Positions 1 through 8,686 of a stretch of DNA of 64,000 nucleotides are shown here, in pieces. A model generated the notes under the pieces. That model saw nothing but the letters and a program-made list of their open reading frames with translations, made no database searches and was not told the origin of the DNA. The position numbers were made by a program, and so were the translations under genes. The stretch lies in contig NZ_JAAAXJ010000002.1 of assembly GCF_009910705.1 (NCBI RefSeq), positions 434,001 to 498,000 of the forward strand. The letters are read 5' to 3'. How positions within the stretch are numbered: the stretch's first letter is position 1; each line of letters begins with the position of its first letter. Source of the DNA: Microvirga arsenatis (GTDB lineage Bacteria; Pseudomonadota; Alphaproteobacteria; Rhizobiales; Beijerinckiaceae).

Positions 1-181
1 GAGCATGTCTTCGGGACGGCAGCGATGGTGACAGGTGGGACTAAGCCGAAATGCGGGACCTGTCACTCTTTAAGACGGCTGCTCGCAGGATCGCCGGCTG
101 AAGACAGCGCCGTCCTTAAACTTCCTGCGGCGGATCGAACGCAAGCCCTCTGCCGCATCCGGCCGGGATCGGCAGCCTGGC

Positions 182-865
182 TCAATCGCGAAAGGCGCCT
201 TCGACCGGCGCCGACAGCCTTTCATCCGCCGCGCGGATCTCCGCCACGACCCTCGCGCAGGAGGGACGCTCGCCCAGCCGCGCATACCAGGCCGCCAGAG
301 CCTCGTGCCCTCTCAGCGACGGGCCGGCCAGGCGCCTCGTCCAGAACACGCTCATGAACACGGCGATGTCGGCGGCCGAGAAGGCGCCGCAGAAATAGTC
401 CCGGCCCCGGAGCTGCCGGTCGAGTTCGGCGAAATGGCCGGCGAGCGCCGGCTCGGCCTCCCTGGCCTTCAGCTCCTTCGCGTTCCAGCGCTCCGGATCG
501 TCCGGCCTCGGCTCGGTGCGGTGCATGAGAAAGCGCAAGGGGGCGAGCATCACCTCGTCGGCGAACACGTCGAGGAGGCGGCAGCGGGCGCGCTCCTGGG
601 CCAAGCGCGGATAGAGCGAGGGCTCGGGATAGGCATCCTCGAGATATTCGAGGATCACGGTCGAATCGTAGAGGGACAGGCTCCCGTCCACGAGGACCGG
701 AACCTGTCCCTTGGGGTTGGCGGCCAGAACGTCCGGGTGCTTGGGGGCATAGCCCGCCGTCTGGCTGAAGGCGACCTCGACGCGCTCGAAGGCGAGCCCC
801 TTCTCGTGAAGAGCGATCTCCACCTTGCGGGAGAAAAGGCTCAAGGGGCCGGAATAGAGCTTCAT
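182..865 (-). CDS. glutathione S-transferase family protein
   Basis: Predicted 227-residue cytosolic GST. The N-terminus (MKLYSGPLSLFSRKVEIAL) is the thioredoxin-fold start, with a Ser in the usual glutathione-activating position. A PVL-DGS-L-YDSTVILEYL stretch follows, in which the ESxxI-like glutathione-binding loop is replaced by DST. The C-terminal half is the all-helical GST domain. An upstream in-frame ATG at 931 would add 22 unrelated residues. The ATG at 865 is preferred because the family N-terminus begins there and GAAAGG lies just upstream. Substrate cannot be told from sequence; alternatives are a maleylacetoacetate isomerase-like or stress GST. It stands alone, convergent with nothing in view. 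Confidence 0.9.
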   Translation of the reverse strand: MKLYSGPLSLFSRKVEIALHEKGLAFERVEVAFSQTAGYAPKHPDVLAANPKGQVPVLVDGSLSLYDSTVILEYLEDAYPEPSLYPRLAQERARCRLLDVFADEVMLAPLRFLMHRTEPRPDDPERWNAKELKAREAEPALAGHFAELDRQLRGRDYFCGAFSAADIAVFMSVFWTRRLAGPSLRGHEALAAWYARLGERPSCARVVAEIRAADERLSAPVEGAFRD

Positions 866-884
866 CGGGGCGCCTTTCGTGGGA

Positions 885-1124
885 TCAACGGCTGAAGGGT
901 GACGGCAGGTGGTCCTGCCAGGAAGCCTCATTCAAGCCGTCCACATCGGCCCGCGACAACCCGATATCGGCGAGCGCATGGTCGTCGAGTTCGTAGAGCG
1001 TCTTCACGGTCCGACGCCGGTCGAGCCAGGCCTCGTAGCGCAGCAGCAGGCCCATGATCGTGGTCCGGCTCTCGCGGCGGGCAGTGTGGAGCCCAAGATT
1101 TGCTGTGGCATATCCGGTCGCCAT
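885..1124 (-). CDS. DUF1127 domain-containing protein
   Basis: A 79-residue protein whose C-terminal half carries the DUF1127 signature (TLYELDDHALADIGLSRADV). Family members are small, Arg-rich proteins of alphaproteobacteria; some affect RNA or phosphate homeostasis, but none of that can be inferred for this copy. The start at 1124 is fixed by a strong AAGGAGA ribosome site 8 bases upstream. It lies 19 bp upstream of the GST gene on the same strand and could be co-transcribed with it. It is divergent from the LysR gene at 1248, so the 123-bp gap holds both promoters. Confidence 0.85.
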   Translation of the reverse strand: MATGYATANLGLHTARRESRTTIMGLLLRYEAWLDRRRTVKTLYELDDHALADIGLSRADVDGLNEASWQDHLPSPFSR

Positions 1125-1247
1125 GACAGATCTCCTTCGATGGCGTTTCGCTGGAGAAGAATGTGCTCCCGTGATAGGCTTCCGGCAAACGAGAAGTTCT
1201 TGCCTCTCGCCCAAGAAAAACTTGGGCTGAACAGCCCCCGGAGCGTC

Positions 1248-2156
1248 ATGTCCCGCCGCCGACTGCCCCCGCTCAATGCCCTGCGCGCCTTCGAGGCCGC
1301 CGCCCGCCACCTCAATTTCGAGAAGGCGGGCGACGAGATCGCGGTGACGGCCAGCGCCGTGGGCCAGCAGGTGAAGGCGCTCGAGGCCTGGCTCGGGCGC
1401 CCGCTCTTCCTGCGCCACCCGAGCCGCGGCGTGGCGCTCACGCCCTTGGGGGAGCGCTACGCCGCGGCGCTCTCCGGCATCCTCGACCGGCTCGACGAGG
1501 CCACCGCCCAGGCCCTGCGGCCGGAGGCGTCGAACGTCATCACCGTGAGCGCCATGCCGAGCCTCGCCTCGAACTGGCTCATCCCCCGCCTCGGCTCGTT
1601 CCGGGACCGTCACCCGGAGCTCGACGTCCGGGTCTCGGTCTCGATGAAGCTCACCGATTTCGCGCGGGAGGACGTGGACATCGCGATCCGCTTCGGGCGC
1701 GGGGATTACCCGGGCCTGCGCACGGACCTGCTGATGGAGGAGTTCTTCTTTGCCGTGTGCAGCGCGAACCTGCTCAACAATCCGGAGCGGCCCCTGAGGG
1801 AGCCTGCGGACCTGCGCCATCACACGCTCATCCACGAGACCGTGGACGGCGTGCTCGACTACGTCACCTGGGACCGATGGCTGAAGGCCGTCGGCGTCGA
1901 GGGCGTCGACACCTCCCGCGGCCCGCGCTTCACCCACACCTATCTCTGCCTGCAGGCGGCGGCCTCCGGCCAGGGCGTGGCGCTCGCCACCAGCGTCCTC
2001 ATCGGCGACCACCTCCAGGCAGGCCGCCTGGTGCAGCCTTTCCCGCACCAGGTGAAGGGCGCCTACCGCTACTACGTGGTCTGCCCCGAGGCGACCGCCG
2101 ACCGGCCGGCGCTCGCGGCGTTCCGGGCCTGGCTGCTGGACGAGGCGCGTTCATGA
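1248..2156 (+). CDS. LysR-family transcriptional regulator (GcvA-like)
   Basis: A 302-residue LTTR. The N-terminal winged helix (LNALRAFEAAARHLNFEKAG, then VTASAVGQQVKALE) is of the GcvA type, and the rest is a periplasmic-binding-like effector domain. The ATG at 1248 has GGAG a few bases upstream. The open frame extends further 5' but the extra residues do not resemble LTTRs and would run into the divergent DUF1127 gene. Divergence suggests it controls the DUF1127/GST pair, which is typical LTTR logic; the effector is unknown. Confidence 0.9.
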   Translation: MSRRRLPPLNALRAFEAAARHLNFEKAGDEIAVTASAVGQQVKALEAWLGRPLFLRHPSRGVALTPLGERYAAALSGILDRLDEATAQALRPEASNVITVSAMPSLASNWLIPRLGSFRDRHPELDVRVSVSMKLTDFAREDVDIAIRFGRGDYPGLRTDLLMEEFFFAVCSANLLNNPERPLREPADLRHHTLIHETVDGVLDYVTWDRWLKAVGVEGVDTSRGPRFTHTYLCLQAAASGQGVALATSVLIGDHLQAGRLVQPFPHQVKGAYRYYVVCPEATADRPALAAFRAWLLDEARS

Positions 2157-2166
2157 AATCCTCACC

Positions 2167-2255
2167 GTCATGGCCGGGCTTGTCCCGGCCATCCCGATGC
2201 TGTGATGCGCGCCGTTTCGATCGGTCGGGATCACCGGCACAAGGCCGGTGATGAC
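2167..2255. repeat. intergenic palindromic repeat
   Basis: The gap between the LysR stop and the plsC stop is filled by two adjacent inverted repeats: ATGGCCGGG/CCCGGCCAT and ATCACCGGC/GCCGGTGAT. The element begins GTCAT and ends ATGAC. The same outline recurs at 6768-6867 and 10271-10407. It may also act as a bidirectional terminator between the convergent genes. Confidence 0.6.
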
Positions 2256-2274
2256 GTGGGGAACGTCGGCGACG

Positions 2275-3045
2275 TCACGCCGCTCTCAAAGCCCGCCGCA
2301 CCTCGGCCTCGGCGAAGGCGGTGGCCTGCTTGCGGCTGCCGTTGAACGGCATCGGCTCGCCCCAGGTCACCACCACGTCGAGGGGGATGCCCCGGACGAA
2401 GAGCTTGAGATGGGGCGCCAGGTCCATGTCGCCGTACCAGGCGATGAACGGGCGCTCGCGCCGGGTCACGGGCAGGCCGTTGCGATGGGTGTAGGCGATG
2501 GCCAGCGGCTGCAGGAGCACGCGCTCGACGCTGTCGTGCATGAGCGCGGTCTGGGCCGCGCCGACAAGCGACGAGCGGAAGGGCAGGAGCCGGTTGCCGT
2601 CGCTCGTGGTGCCTTCCGCGAACAGCACGATCACCTCGCCCTTCACCAGCCGGTGGGCGAGCGCATCGTTCACCTCCGCCGTGGCCTTGCGGCGGGCGCG
2701 GTCGATGAAGACCGAGCGGTGCAGCCGCGCCAGGGTGCCCACCACGGGCCAGCCCTCGATCTCCGATTTCGCGATGAAGGAGAGCGGATGAAGCGACCCG
2801 ATCACGGGGATGTCGAGCCAGGAGACGTGGTTCGAGAGCACGATGGTCGGCGCCCGGCCCGGCGGCGTGCCCCGCTCGATCACGCGCACGTTGAAGATCT
2901 TGAGAAGGGCACGGTGGAACCACACGGGCAGCGCATGCAGCAGGAAGGACCAGCCGAAGCGCAGGGCCAGCATCTGCAGCGGCACGAGGACGAGGCTGCA
3001 CAGGCCGAGCAGCAGCAACCTGAAGGCGACGGCGATGTTGGTCAC
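2275..3045 (-). CDS. plsC: lysophospholipid acyltransferase family protein (PlsC)
   Basis: Predicted 256-residue 1-acyl-glycerol-3-phosphate acyltransferase, an inner-membrane enzyme making phosphatidic acid. It has an N-terminal hydrophobic segment (VAFRLLLLGLCSLVLVPL), the catalytic HX4D box (NHVSWLD), the acceptor-binding FAEGTTSDG motif and a later PLAIAYT motif. It starts with GTG overlapping the fur stop (GTGA), indicating translational coupling. It is the last gene seen of the tsaB-rimI-fur-plsC group. The enzyme could instead be the ornithine-lipid enzyme OlsA, a relative common in rhizobia. Confidence 0.88.
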   Translation of the reverse strand: MTNIAVAFRLLLLGLCSLVLVPLQMLALRFGWSFLLHALPVWFHRALLKIFNVRVIERGTPPGRAPTIVLSNHVSWLDIPVIGSLHPLSFIAKSEIEGWPVVGTLARLHRSVFIDRARRKATAEVNDALAHRLVKGEVIVLFAEGTTSDGNRLLPFRSSLVGAAQTALMHDSVERVLLQPLAIAYTHRNGLPVTRRERPFIAWYGDMDLAPHLKLFVRGIPLDVVVTWGEPMPFNGSRKQATAFAEAEVRRALRAA

Positions 3046-3497
3046 GCGTCGTCCCTGTCGAGGGGAACCGCATAGAGCTCCAGGCGGTGATAGACGACCC
3101 GGTAGCCCAGCCGCCGGGCGATCTCGTTCTGCAGCGCCTCGATCTCCTCGGAGCGGAACTCGATCACGGCGCCGGTCTCGAGATTGATCAGGTGGTCGTG
3201 GTGCTCGCGGGCCGCCTGCTCGTAGCGCGAGCGCCCGTCGCGGAAGTCGAGCCGCTCCAGGATGCCTTCGGTCTCGAACAGCTTCACCGTGCGGTAGACC
3301 GTGGAGAGCGAGATGCGCTCGTCCACCTCCGCCGCGCGCCGGTGCAGCTCCACCACGTCCGGGTGGTCCTCGGCGGCATCCAGGATCTGCGCGATGACCT
3401 TGCGCTGGCCGGTCATGCGCAGGCCCTTCTCGCGGCAGGCGCGCTCGATGGCGTCCGACCGGCGCGTTCTGGTGGATGTGCTGTTGCGCGTGGCCAA
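3042..3497 (-). CDS. fur: Fur-family transcriptional regulator
   Basis: Ferric-uptake-regulator family protein, about 151 residues from the preferred start. The winged helix (GLRMTGQRKVIAQIL, then ISLSTVYRTVKLFE) is followed by the metal-binding HHDHLI region. The frame is open up to 3629, but that extension looks non-coding. A TTG at 3497 has AAGGAG 10 bases upstream and gives a normal Fur length, so it is chosen here. In rhizobia this Fur usually acts as the Mn-responsive Mur because Irr and RirA take over iron control. An irr gene is present at 15288, which makes that reading likely here. Confidence 0.85.
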   Translation of the reverse strand: MATRNSTSTRTRRSDAIERACREKGLRMTGQRKVIAQILDAAEDHPDVVELHRRAAEVDERISLSTVYRTVKLFETEGILERLDFRDGRSRYEQAAREHHDHLINLETGAVIEFRSEEIEALQNEIARRLGYRVVYHRLELYAVPLDRDDA

Positions 3498-3680
3498 GAT
3501 GAAAACGCTCCTTGTGCACCGGACCCGGAAATGGAGGCCACTTCCGGGACCCATCCGATGCTCATCCTGATAACCTGCGCATCGTTGGGCGCGGACCCAG
3601 CGGGCCGCGCCGGCGAAAACCGGGTCCACCCTTCCGCACGATGCGCCTACGAGGCTTATAGGGGACGCGAGCGCAGCGGG

Positions 3681-4166
3681 CTATAGCGCCAGCGCCATGG
3701 TGAGGGCCGTGGCCTTCGTCCCGTCGGCCTTGTGGTAATAGCCCGCCCGCCGTCCGGTTTCACCAAACCCCAGACGGCGGTAGAGGGCGAGCGCCGGCGC
3801 GTTGCCCTCCTCCACCTCCAGATGCACCCGGGCGACCCCGCGGCGGGAGAGGGCTTCGAGGTGATGGGCGAGCAGCGGGCGGGCATGGCCCTTCCCGCGC
3901 GCCTCCGCGGCCATCGCCACGGTGATGATCTCCGCCTCGTCGAGCACGATCCGCGACAGGACGAAGCCCGAGGGCTTTCCGCTGCGCCCGACGAAGAGCC
4001 CGTCCGCCATCACGCCGCGTTCGCTGAGCAGGCGCTCGAAGTCGAGCGTGCTCCAGGGGCGGGGGAAGGCGGAGGCGTGGATGGCCGCAAGACGCGCGGC
4101 CGCCTCGGTTCCCACGGGCTGCACGTGGGGGGCGGGGGGATGGATGAACCGGTCGAGGATGCTCAT
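3681..4166 (-). CDS. rimI: ribosomal protein S18-alanine N-acetyltransferase
   Basis: A 161-residue GNAT enzyme predicted to acetylate the N-terminal Ala of ribosomal protein S18. The acetyl-CoA loop is seen in VAMAAEARGKGHARPLL (motif A, with G in place of the usual final R/G pattern). The C-terminal LHLEVEEGNAPALALYRRLGF stretch is typical of RimI. Its ATG overlaps the tsaB stop by 4 bp, which is the common tsaB-rimI arrangement. A 183-bp gap separates it from fur. Confidence 0.9.
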   Translation of the reverse strand: MSILDRFIHPPAPHVQPVGTEAAARLAAIHASAFPRPWSTLDFERLLSERGVMADGLFVGRSGKPSGFVLSRIVLDEAEIITVAMAAEARGKGHARPLLAHHLEALSRRGVARVHLEVEEGNAPALALYRRLGFGETGRRAGYYHKADGTKATALTMALAL

Positions 4167-4846
4167 TGCCGCGCGATTCGCGCGCCGTCCTGGGGCTTGG
4201 CGTCGGGCTCGCGCAGGTAGAGAGGCTTCGGCAGGGCCTGGGACGGATCGGCGAGGGAGCCGAGGCGGGCCACCCAGGCGATGTCGGGAAAGGCCGACAC
4301 CTCGCCGATATGGGCCTCGACCCCCTGCACCCGCGCCTCCGCCGCGAGCAGGGCCGCGGCCGAGCCCGCCACCACGATCGGGCCCGATCCTAGGAGCCGC
4401 ATGGCGTCGCGATAGGTCATCAGCCCCGGCGGGATGATGGTGCGCCCGCCCGGGGCCACGGCCTGGATGTAGAGGTGGCCGTGCTTGGCGTCGATGGCAG
4501 CGGTGAAGAGCCCGCGCCGGTCGCCCACCATCAGGGGCGCGAGAAAGGCCGAGAGGGTGGCCACCCCCACCACCGGCACCCCGGCGGCCAGGCCGATGCC
4601 GCGGGCCGCGCTGATGCCGACCCGCAATCCCGTATAGCTGCCCGGCCCCACCGTCACCGCCACCCGGTCGAGGCTCTCGAAGCCGCCGTCGACCTGCGCG
4701 GAAAGCCGGTCGAGCAGCGGCATCAGCGCCTCCGCATGGCCGCGCTCCATGGGAATGGTCTCGGCGGCGAGCGGGACGGGCTCGCCCGCCTGGACGATGC
4801 AGGCCGAGCAGGCGCCGAGGGCGGTGTCGATGGCAAGGACGCGCAA
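4163..4846 (-). CDS. tsaB: tRNA threonylcarbamoyladenosine biosynthesis protein TsaB
   Basis: A 227-residue TsaB (YeaZ), the non-catalytic partner of TsaD in making t6A37 of ANN-decoding tRNAs. The ASKHA fold start (VLAIDTALGACSACI) and the VTVGPGSYTGLRVGISAARG dimer helix are characteristic. It is the first gene of the tsaB-rimI-fur-plsC cluster. Length and neighbours match the family. Confidence 0.95.
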   Translation of the reverse strand: MRVLAIDTALGACSACIVQAGEPVPLAAETIPMERGHAEALMPLLDRLSAQVDGGFESLDRVAVTVGPGSYTGLRVGISAARGIGLAAGVPVVGVATLSAFLAPLMVGDRRGLFTAAIDAKHGHLYIQAVAPGGRTIIPPGLMTYRDAMRLLGSGPIVVAGSAAALLAAEARVQGVEAHIGEVSAFPDIAWVARLGSLADPSQALPKPLYLREPDAKPQDGARIARQ

Positions 4847-4928
4847 GGGTCGTCTCCGTCAGGTCGTCCCGTTCCTTTAGATCATGAGCCCCGCGGGAGA
4901 AACCCCGGAATCGCCGTTCCGGCTCCCG

Positions 4929-5363
4929 TCACGGGGAGGCGGGCGGCAGGGCGCCGGCCTCGTATTGCGCGGCGAATGCGGGTGCCGGCGGGATCGGCTT
5001 GATGATGTCGATCAGCACGCCGTTCGGATCCGCGGTGATGAAGTGCCGCTGCCCGAAAGGCTCGTCGCGCAAGGGAACCAGGATCGGCAGCCCCCTCGCC
5101 TGCACCTCCCCGTAGAGGGCATCCGGATCCTCGACCTCGAAGTTGAGGATCAGGCCTGCGGCGGGCTTCCGGGCCTCGGCAGGCACCGTGTCGTGCCGGC
5201 AGTCCAGCACCGCGAGGTTGACCGAGGGGTCCGCGCCGGACTGGAGATGGACGTACCAGTCGCTCGTGAAGAGGGGCCGGAAGCCGAGATGCTCGCTGTA
5301 GAAGGCGGCCGTGCCCTCCACGTTCCGGGTCATGATCACCGGGTAGTAGCTCGTGATCCTCAT
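4929..5363 (-). CDS. VOC family protein (glyoxalase/bleomycin-resistance fold)
   Basis: A 144-residue single-subunit vicinal-oxygen-chelate protein with two paired beta-alpha-beta-beta-beta modules. Visible features are [28 protein letters not shown] at the start (split here for length: YYPVIMTRN, then FYSEHLGF) and the closing [14 protein letters not shown], which supplies the metal-ligand-type strand. The enzyme reaction cannot be deduced. It is divergent from a TetR regulator, with two operator-like palindromes in the 69-bp gap, so its expression is probably TetR-controlled. A detoxification or resistance role is therefore likely. Confidence 0.88.
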   Translation of the reverse strand: MRITSYYPVIMTRNVEGTAAFYSEHLGFRPLFTSDWYVHLQSGADPSVNLAVLDCRHDTVPAEARKPAAGLILNFEVEDPDALYGEVQARGLPILVPLRDEPFGQRHFITADPNGVLIDIIKPIPPAPAFAAQYEAGALPPASP

Positions 5364-5386
5364 CCCTGTTCAACCTCCCCGTTCTG

Positions 5387-5432
5387 ACATACAGTCTGCA
5401 TGTTTGTGTCAAATAACATACAGGCTGTATGT
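5387..5432. promoter_or_regulatory. paired TetR-type operators
   Basis: Two 17-bp inverted repeats with a shared consensus: ACATACAGTCTGCATGT (5387-5403, one mismatch) and ACATACAGGCTGTATGT (5416-5432, perfect around a central G). Their centres are 29 bp apart. They occupy the gap between the divergent VOC and TetR genes, the expected place for autoregulatory operators. Confidence 0.75.
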
Positions 5433-6020
5433 ATGCAACAGAGGCGACCCAATCCGGAACGGGCCGAGGCCACCCGCTCGGCACTCCTGGCCGCGGCCCG
5501 GACGCTTTTCGTGGAAAAGGGCTATGCGGACACCTCGACGCCGGAGATCGTCGCGGCCGCAAAGGTCACCCGCGGCGCCCTCTACCACCATTATGCGGAC
5601 AAGGCCGATTTGTTTCGCGCGGTGATCGAGCGGGAGGCGAAGGCCGTGGCCGACGAGATCGAGGCCTCGGCTTCCCCCGATGCGCCCCCCGGGGAAGCGC
5701 TGCTCCGGGGGAGCCTCGCCTATCTCGAGGCCATGTCGGTTCCCGGACGAACGCGGCTCCTTCTCGTCGACGGCCCGGCGGTGCTCGGGCCGGGCGCGCT
5801 CGCCGCCCTCGACGAGGCGCATGCGGCGCGAACCCTGCGGGAGGGGCTGGAGGCCGCGCTGCGCCCGCCGCGGCAGGAAGGCGCGTTCATCGAGGCGCTG
5901 ACCGCCCTTCTCTCCGCCGCCTTCGATCGGGCGGCGCTCGCCATCGAGGCCGGCGGCGACAGGGCGGCCTACACGGCGGCCATGATCGGGCTCGTGGAGC
6001 GGGTGACCGCATCCCGGTGA
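5433..6020 (+). CDS. TetR/AcrR-family transcriptional regulator
   Basis: A 195-residue TetR repressor. The N-terminal helix-turn-helix is clear (LFVEKGYADTSTPEIVAAA, then VTRGALYHHYADKADLF), and the C-terminal helical part is the ligand domain. The frame is open from an ATG at 5400, but that start would place the second operator inside the gene. The ATG at 5433 begins exactly one base after the operator and is preferred. Neither start has a good ribosome site. It probably represses itself and the divergent VOC gene. Confidence 0.88.
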   Translation: MQQRRPNPERAEATRSALLAAARTLFVEKGYADTSTPEIVAAAKVTRGALYHHYADKADLFRAVIEREAKAVADEIEASASPDAPPGEALLRGSLAYLEAMSVPGRTRLLLVDGPAVLGPGALAALDEAHAARTLREGLEAALRPPRQEGAFIEALTALLSAAFDRAALAIEAGGDRAAYTAAMIGLVERVTASR

Positions 6021-6030
6021 GGGCGCCCAA

Positions 6031-6060
6031 AGAAAAAGCGCGGCCGGGATGGCCGCGCTT
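6031..6060 (-). terminator. hairpin terminator for the NifU-like gene
   Basis: Perfect 10-bp stem AAGCGCGGCC/GGCCGCGCTT around a 5-base loop (6036-6060). On the minus strand it is followed by TTTTTCTTT. It lies between the convergent TetR and NifU-like genes, and the T-run direction serves the latter. Confidence 0.75.
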
Positions 6061-6081
6061 CGGGATCGGGGCAGGGGCGGA

Positions 6082-6642
6082 TCAGACCGCCTGCACCTCG
6101 CGCACGTCCGGCAGGAAGTGGCGCAGCAGGTTCTGGATGCCGTGGCGCAGGGTTGCCGTCGAGGACGGGCAGCCGGAGCAGGCGCCCTTCATCACGAGGT
6201 AGACGACCCCGTCCTTGAAGCCGCGGAAGGTGATGTCGCCGCCGTCCCCCGCCACCGCCGGGCGGATGCGGGTCTCGAGCAGCTCCTTGATCGTCTCGAC
6301 CGTGGAGGCATCCTCGGGGTCGAAGAACTCCTCGCCGTCCTCCTCCGCGGCGCCGTAGCCGTTGGCGAAGAGCGGCGCGCCGGTCATGAAATGCTCCATG
6401 ATCGCGCCGAGGATCGCCGGCTTCAGGTGCTGCCATTCCCCATCCGCCTTCGTGACCGTGACGAAGTCGTAGCCGAAGAAGACGCCGGTCACGCCCGGCA
6501 CGGCGAAGAGCCGCTGGGCGAGCGGCGACACCTCCGCCTGGGCGGGGGTCTTGGCCTCGAAGGTGCCCTCCGGCATGACCACGCGGCCGGGCAGGAATTT
6601 CAGGGTGGCGGGATTGGGGGTGGCTTCGGTCTGGATGAACAT
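6082..6642 (-). CDS. NifU family protein (NFU-type Fe-S scaffold)
   Basis: A 186-residue NFU-type carrier that delivers Fe-S clusters. The N-terminal NFU_N domain (MFIQTEATPNPATLKFLPG) and the C-terminal NifU domain with its cluster-ligating CSGCPSS motif are both visible. The start at 6642 is the family N-terminus; a longer in-frame ATG exists at 6669. It is the last gene of a murJ-trpS-usp-NifU run on the minus strand, an order seen in many Hyphomicrobiales. Confidence 0.92.
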   Translation of the reverse strand: MFIQTEATPNPATLKFLPGRVVMPEGTFEAKTPAQAEVSPLAQRLFAVPGVTGVFFGYDFVTVTKADGEWQHLKPAILGAIMEHFMTGAPLFANGYGAAEEDGEEFFDPEDASTVETIKELLETRIRPAVAGDGGDITFRGFKDGVVYLVMKGACSGCPSSTATLRHGIQNLLRHFLPDVREVQAV

Positions 6643-6767
6643 CGCGTCTTGTCCTCTGCGCCGGTTCAAGGCCGGCCGAGCGGTGGATTTAGAATCGTTC
6701 TAACGGATTCCCTCCCCAATGTGGATCGAATCGGGGCGGATTCCAAGGGGAGAGGCCATACTTGGAC

Positions 6768-6867
6768 GTCATCCCGGGGCTGCGCGGCAGAACCCGGGAT
6801 CGGGAGACAAGAATGGTGCCCTACTCGGCACACGATCCCGGATCTCGCTTCGCTTGTCCGGGATGAC
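6768..6867. repeat. intergenic palindromic repeat
   Basis: Begins GTCATCCCGGG and ends TCCGGGATGAC, forming a long inverted repeat with an internal AACCCGGGATC/GATCCCGGATC pairing. It sits between the universal stress and NifU-like genes and resembles the elements at 2167 and 10271. Confidence 0.6.
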
Positions 6868-6872
6868 CATAA

Positions 6873-7370
6873 CTAACCAGCCAGGGCGTCGATCTCCTCG
6901 TCCGTCAGGCTGCCTGGGACGATGACGATGGGGACCGGGAAGGAGGCGGCGGCGCGCCCGCCGAGCGTCGAGGTCAGGGGGCCGGGGCCTTCCTTGCCGC
7001 TGCCGGCGGCGAGCACCAGGAAGGAGATGTCCTCGTCCTCGCGGATGAGCTTCATGATCTCGTCCGCCCGGGTGCCGACGCGGATCACCTGCTCGGGCTC
7101 GACGCCCGCGGCGCTGCGCGCCTCGCGGGCGGCGGCCTCGAGCAGCTTCTGGGCGTCCTCGCTCGCCTCCTCGATCATGGCCTCGCCGACGCCGATCCAC
7201 TCGAAATTGTCCGGCGGGTCCACGACCGCGAGCATCACCATGCTGGCGCCGGTGCGGGCGGCGCGGCGCGAGGCGAAATGCACCGCCCGGGCGCATTCCG
7301 GGGTGCTGTCGACCACCACCATGAATTTCGGGCGGTGGCCCGATTCGTAGGATCGGCGCTTGCCGCTCAC
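6873..7370 (-). CDS. universal stress protein (UspA family)
   Basis: A 165-residue Usp domain protein. The first strand (FMVVVDSTPECARAVHFA), the V(D/D)PPDNFEW segment and the ATP-binding-type end (LAAGSGKEGPGPLTSTLGG, then FPVPIVIVPG) are visible. The last carries the G-2x-G-9x-G(S/T)-like pattern in diverged form. The GTG start at 7370 has AGGAG 8 bases upstream; an upstream ATG at 7457 adds a low-complexity tail and is less likely. It lies between trpS and the NifU-like gene. Confidence 0.88.
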   Translation of the reverse strand: MSGKRRSYESGHRPKFMVVVDSTPECARAVHFASRRAARTGASMVMLAVVDPPDNFEWIGVGEAMIEEASEDAQKLLEAAAREARSAAGVEPEQVIRVGTRADEIMKLIREDEDISFLVLAAGSGKEGPGPLTSTLGGRAAASFPVPIVIVPGSLTDEEIDALAG

Positions 7371-7489
7371 GGAACGCTCTCCTGATGACGCCCGATGCTG
7401 CCCTGCCTTTGCGTCAAGGGCAAGCGGGGGCTGCTCGTGGGGAGCACGTCCTTGCAAGCAGACCCGGTTCCCATCGTTGCCCTCGGGCC

Positions 7490-8530
7490 CTAGCGCGAGC
7501 GCAGGAAGCCGACGATGTCCTTCACCGCGTCCATGGTCACGGAGGCGAGGGCCCGGGCCCGGGCCGAGCCGTCGGCCAGCACCGCGTCGATGTGGCCGGG
7601 ATCGGCCATGAGGCGGCGCATCTCGGAGGCCACGGGGGCGAGCTTCGTCACCGCCACGTCCACCAGGGCGGCCTTGAAGCCGGAGAACTGCGCCCCGCCA
7701 TGCTCGCGCAGCACCTCCTCGGGCGCGACGTCCATGAGCGCCGCGTAGATCGCCACCAGGTTCTCGGCCTCCGGCCGGGCCTTGAGGCCCTCGACCTCGG
7801 AGGGCAGGGGCTCGGGATCGGTCTTCGCCTTGCGGATCTTCTGGGCGATGGCGTCGGCATCGTCCGTGAGGTTGATGCGCGAATAGTCGGACGGGTCCGA
7901 CTTCGACATCTTCTTCGAGCCGTCGCGCAGGGACATGACGCGGGTGGCGGGCCCGTGGATCATCGGCTCGGTGAGCGGGAAGAAGGCATCGCCGTAGCCA
8001 TGGGCCGCGATCGACTCCGCCCAGTCGTTGTTGAACTTCTGGGCGATGTCGCGGGTCAGCTCCAGGTGCTGCTTCTGGTCCTCGCCCACCGGCACGTGGG
8101 TGGCGCGGTAGAGCAGGATGTCGGCGGCCATCAGGTTCGGATAGGCGTAGAGGCCCACGGACGCGTTCTCCCGGTCCTTGCCCGCCTTGTCCTTGAACTG
8201 GGTCATGCGGTTGAGCCAGCCCAGCCGCGCGACGCAGTTGAACACCCAGGCGAGCTCGGCATGCTGGGGCACCTGGGACTGGTTGAAGACGATGTGGCGC
8301 TTCGGGTCGATGCCGGCGGCCAGGAACGCCGCCGTCACCTCCCGGATCTGCCGGGTGAGGTCGGCCGGGTTCTGCGGCACCGTGATCGCGTGCATGTCCA
8401 CGACGCAGTAGATGCAGTCGTAGGATTCCTGCATGGCCACGAAGCGCTTGATGGCGCCGAGATAATTCCCGAGATGAAGGTTTCCGGTGGGCTGAACGCC
8501 CGAGAACACCAGTTCCTTGAACTGCGCCAT
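7490..8530 (-). CDS. trpS: tryptophan--tRNA ligase
   Basis: Class Ic aminoacyl-tRNA synthetase of 346 residues that charges tRNA-Trp. The HIGH-type motif is seen as [13 protein letters not shown] and the KMSKS loop as [10 protein letters not shown]. The start at 8530 ([17 protein letters not shown]) is the conserved N-terminus. It lies downstream of murJ on the same strand. Confidence 0.96.
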   Translation of the reverse strand: MAQFKELVFSGVQPTGNLHLGNYLGAIKRFVAMQESYDCIYCVVDMHAITVPQNPADLTRQIREVTAAFLAAGIDPKRHIVFNQSQVPQHAELAWVFNCVARLGWLNRMTQFKDKAGKDRENASVGLYAYPNLMAADILLYRATHVPVGEDQKQHLELTRDIAQKFNNDWAESIAAHGYGDAFFPLTEPMIHGPATRVMSLRDGSKKMSKSDPSDYSRINLTDDADAIAQKIRKAKTDPEPLPSEVEGLKARPEAENLVAIYAALMDVAPEEVLREHGGAQFSGFKAALVDVAVTKLAPVASEMRRLMADPGHIDAVLADGSARARALASVTMDAVKDIVGFLRSR

Positions 8531-8686
8531 CGTCCTGAACTCCACAGGGGCCCGTGCGGGTTCAGGCCGAACCGCCGATCGCCCCGGATTGTCTGCGACG
8601 GCGCCCGGAGGCCGCAAGCCGCTTCTTCTCGAAACGCCGTCGTGAGGCGCGGGTTATGACAGGGCCGTGCCACGATGCAAGGGTTC

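Noticed and set aside
1-181. short frames at the window start
   Set aside because: No ribosome site, family motif or consistent codon use; treated as intergenic.
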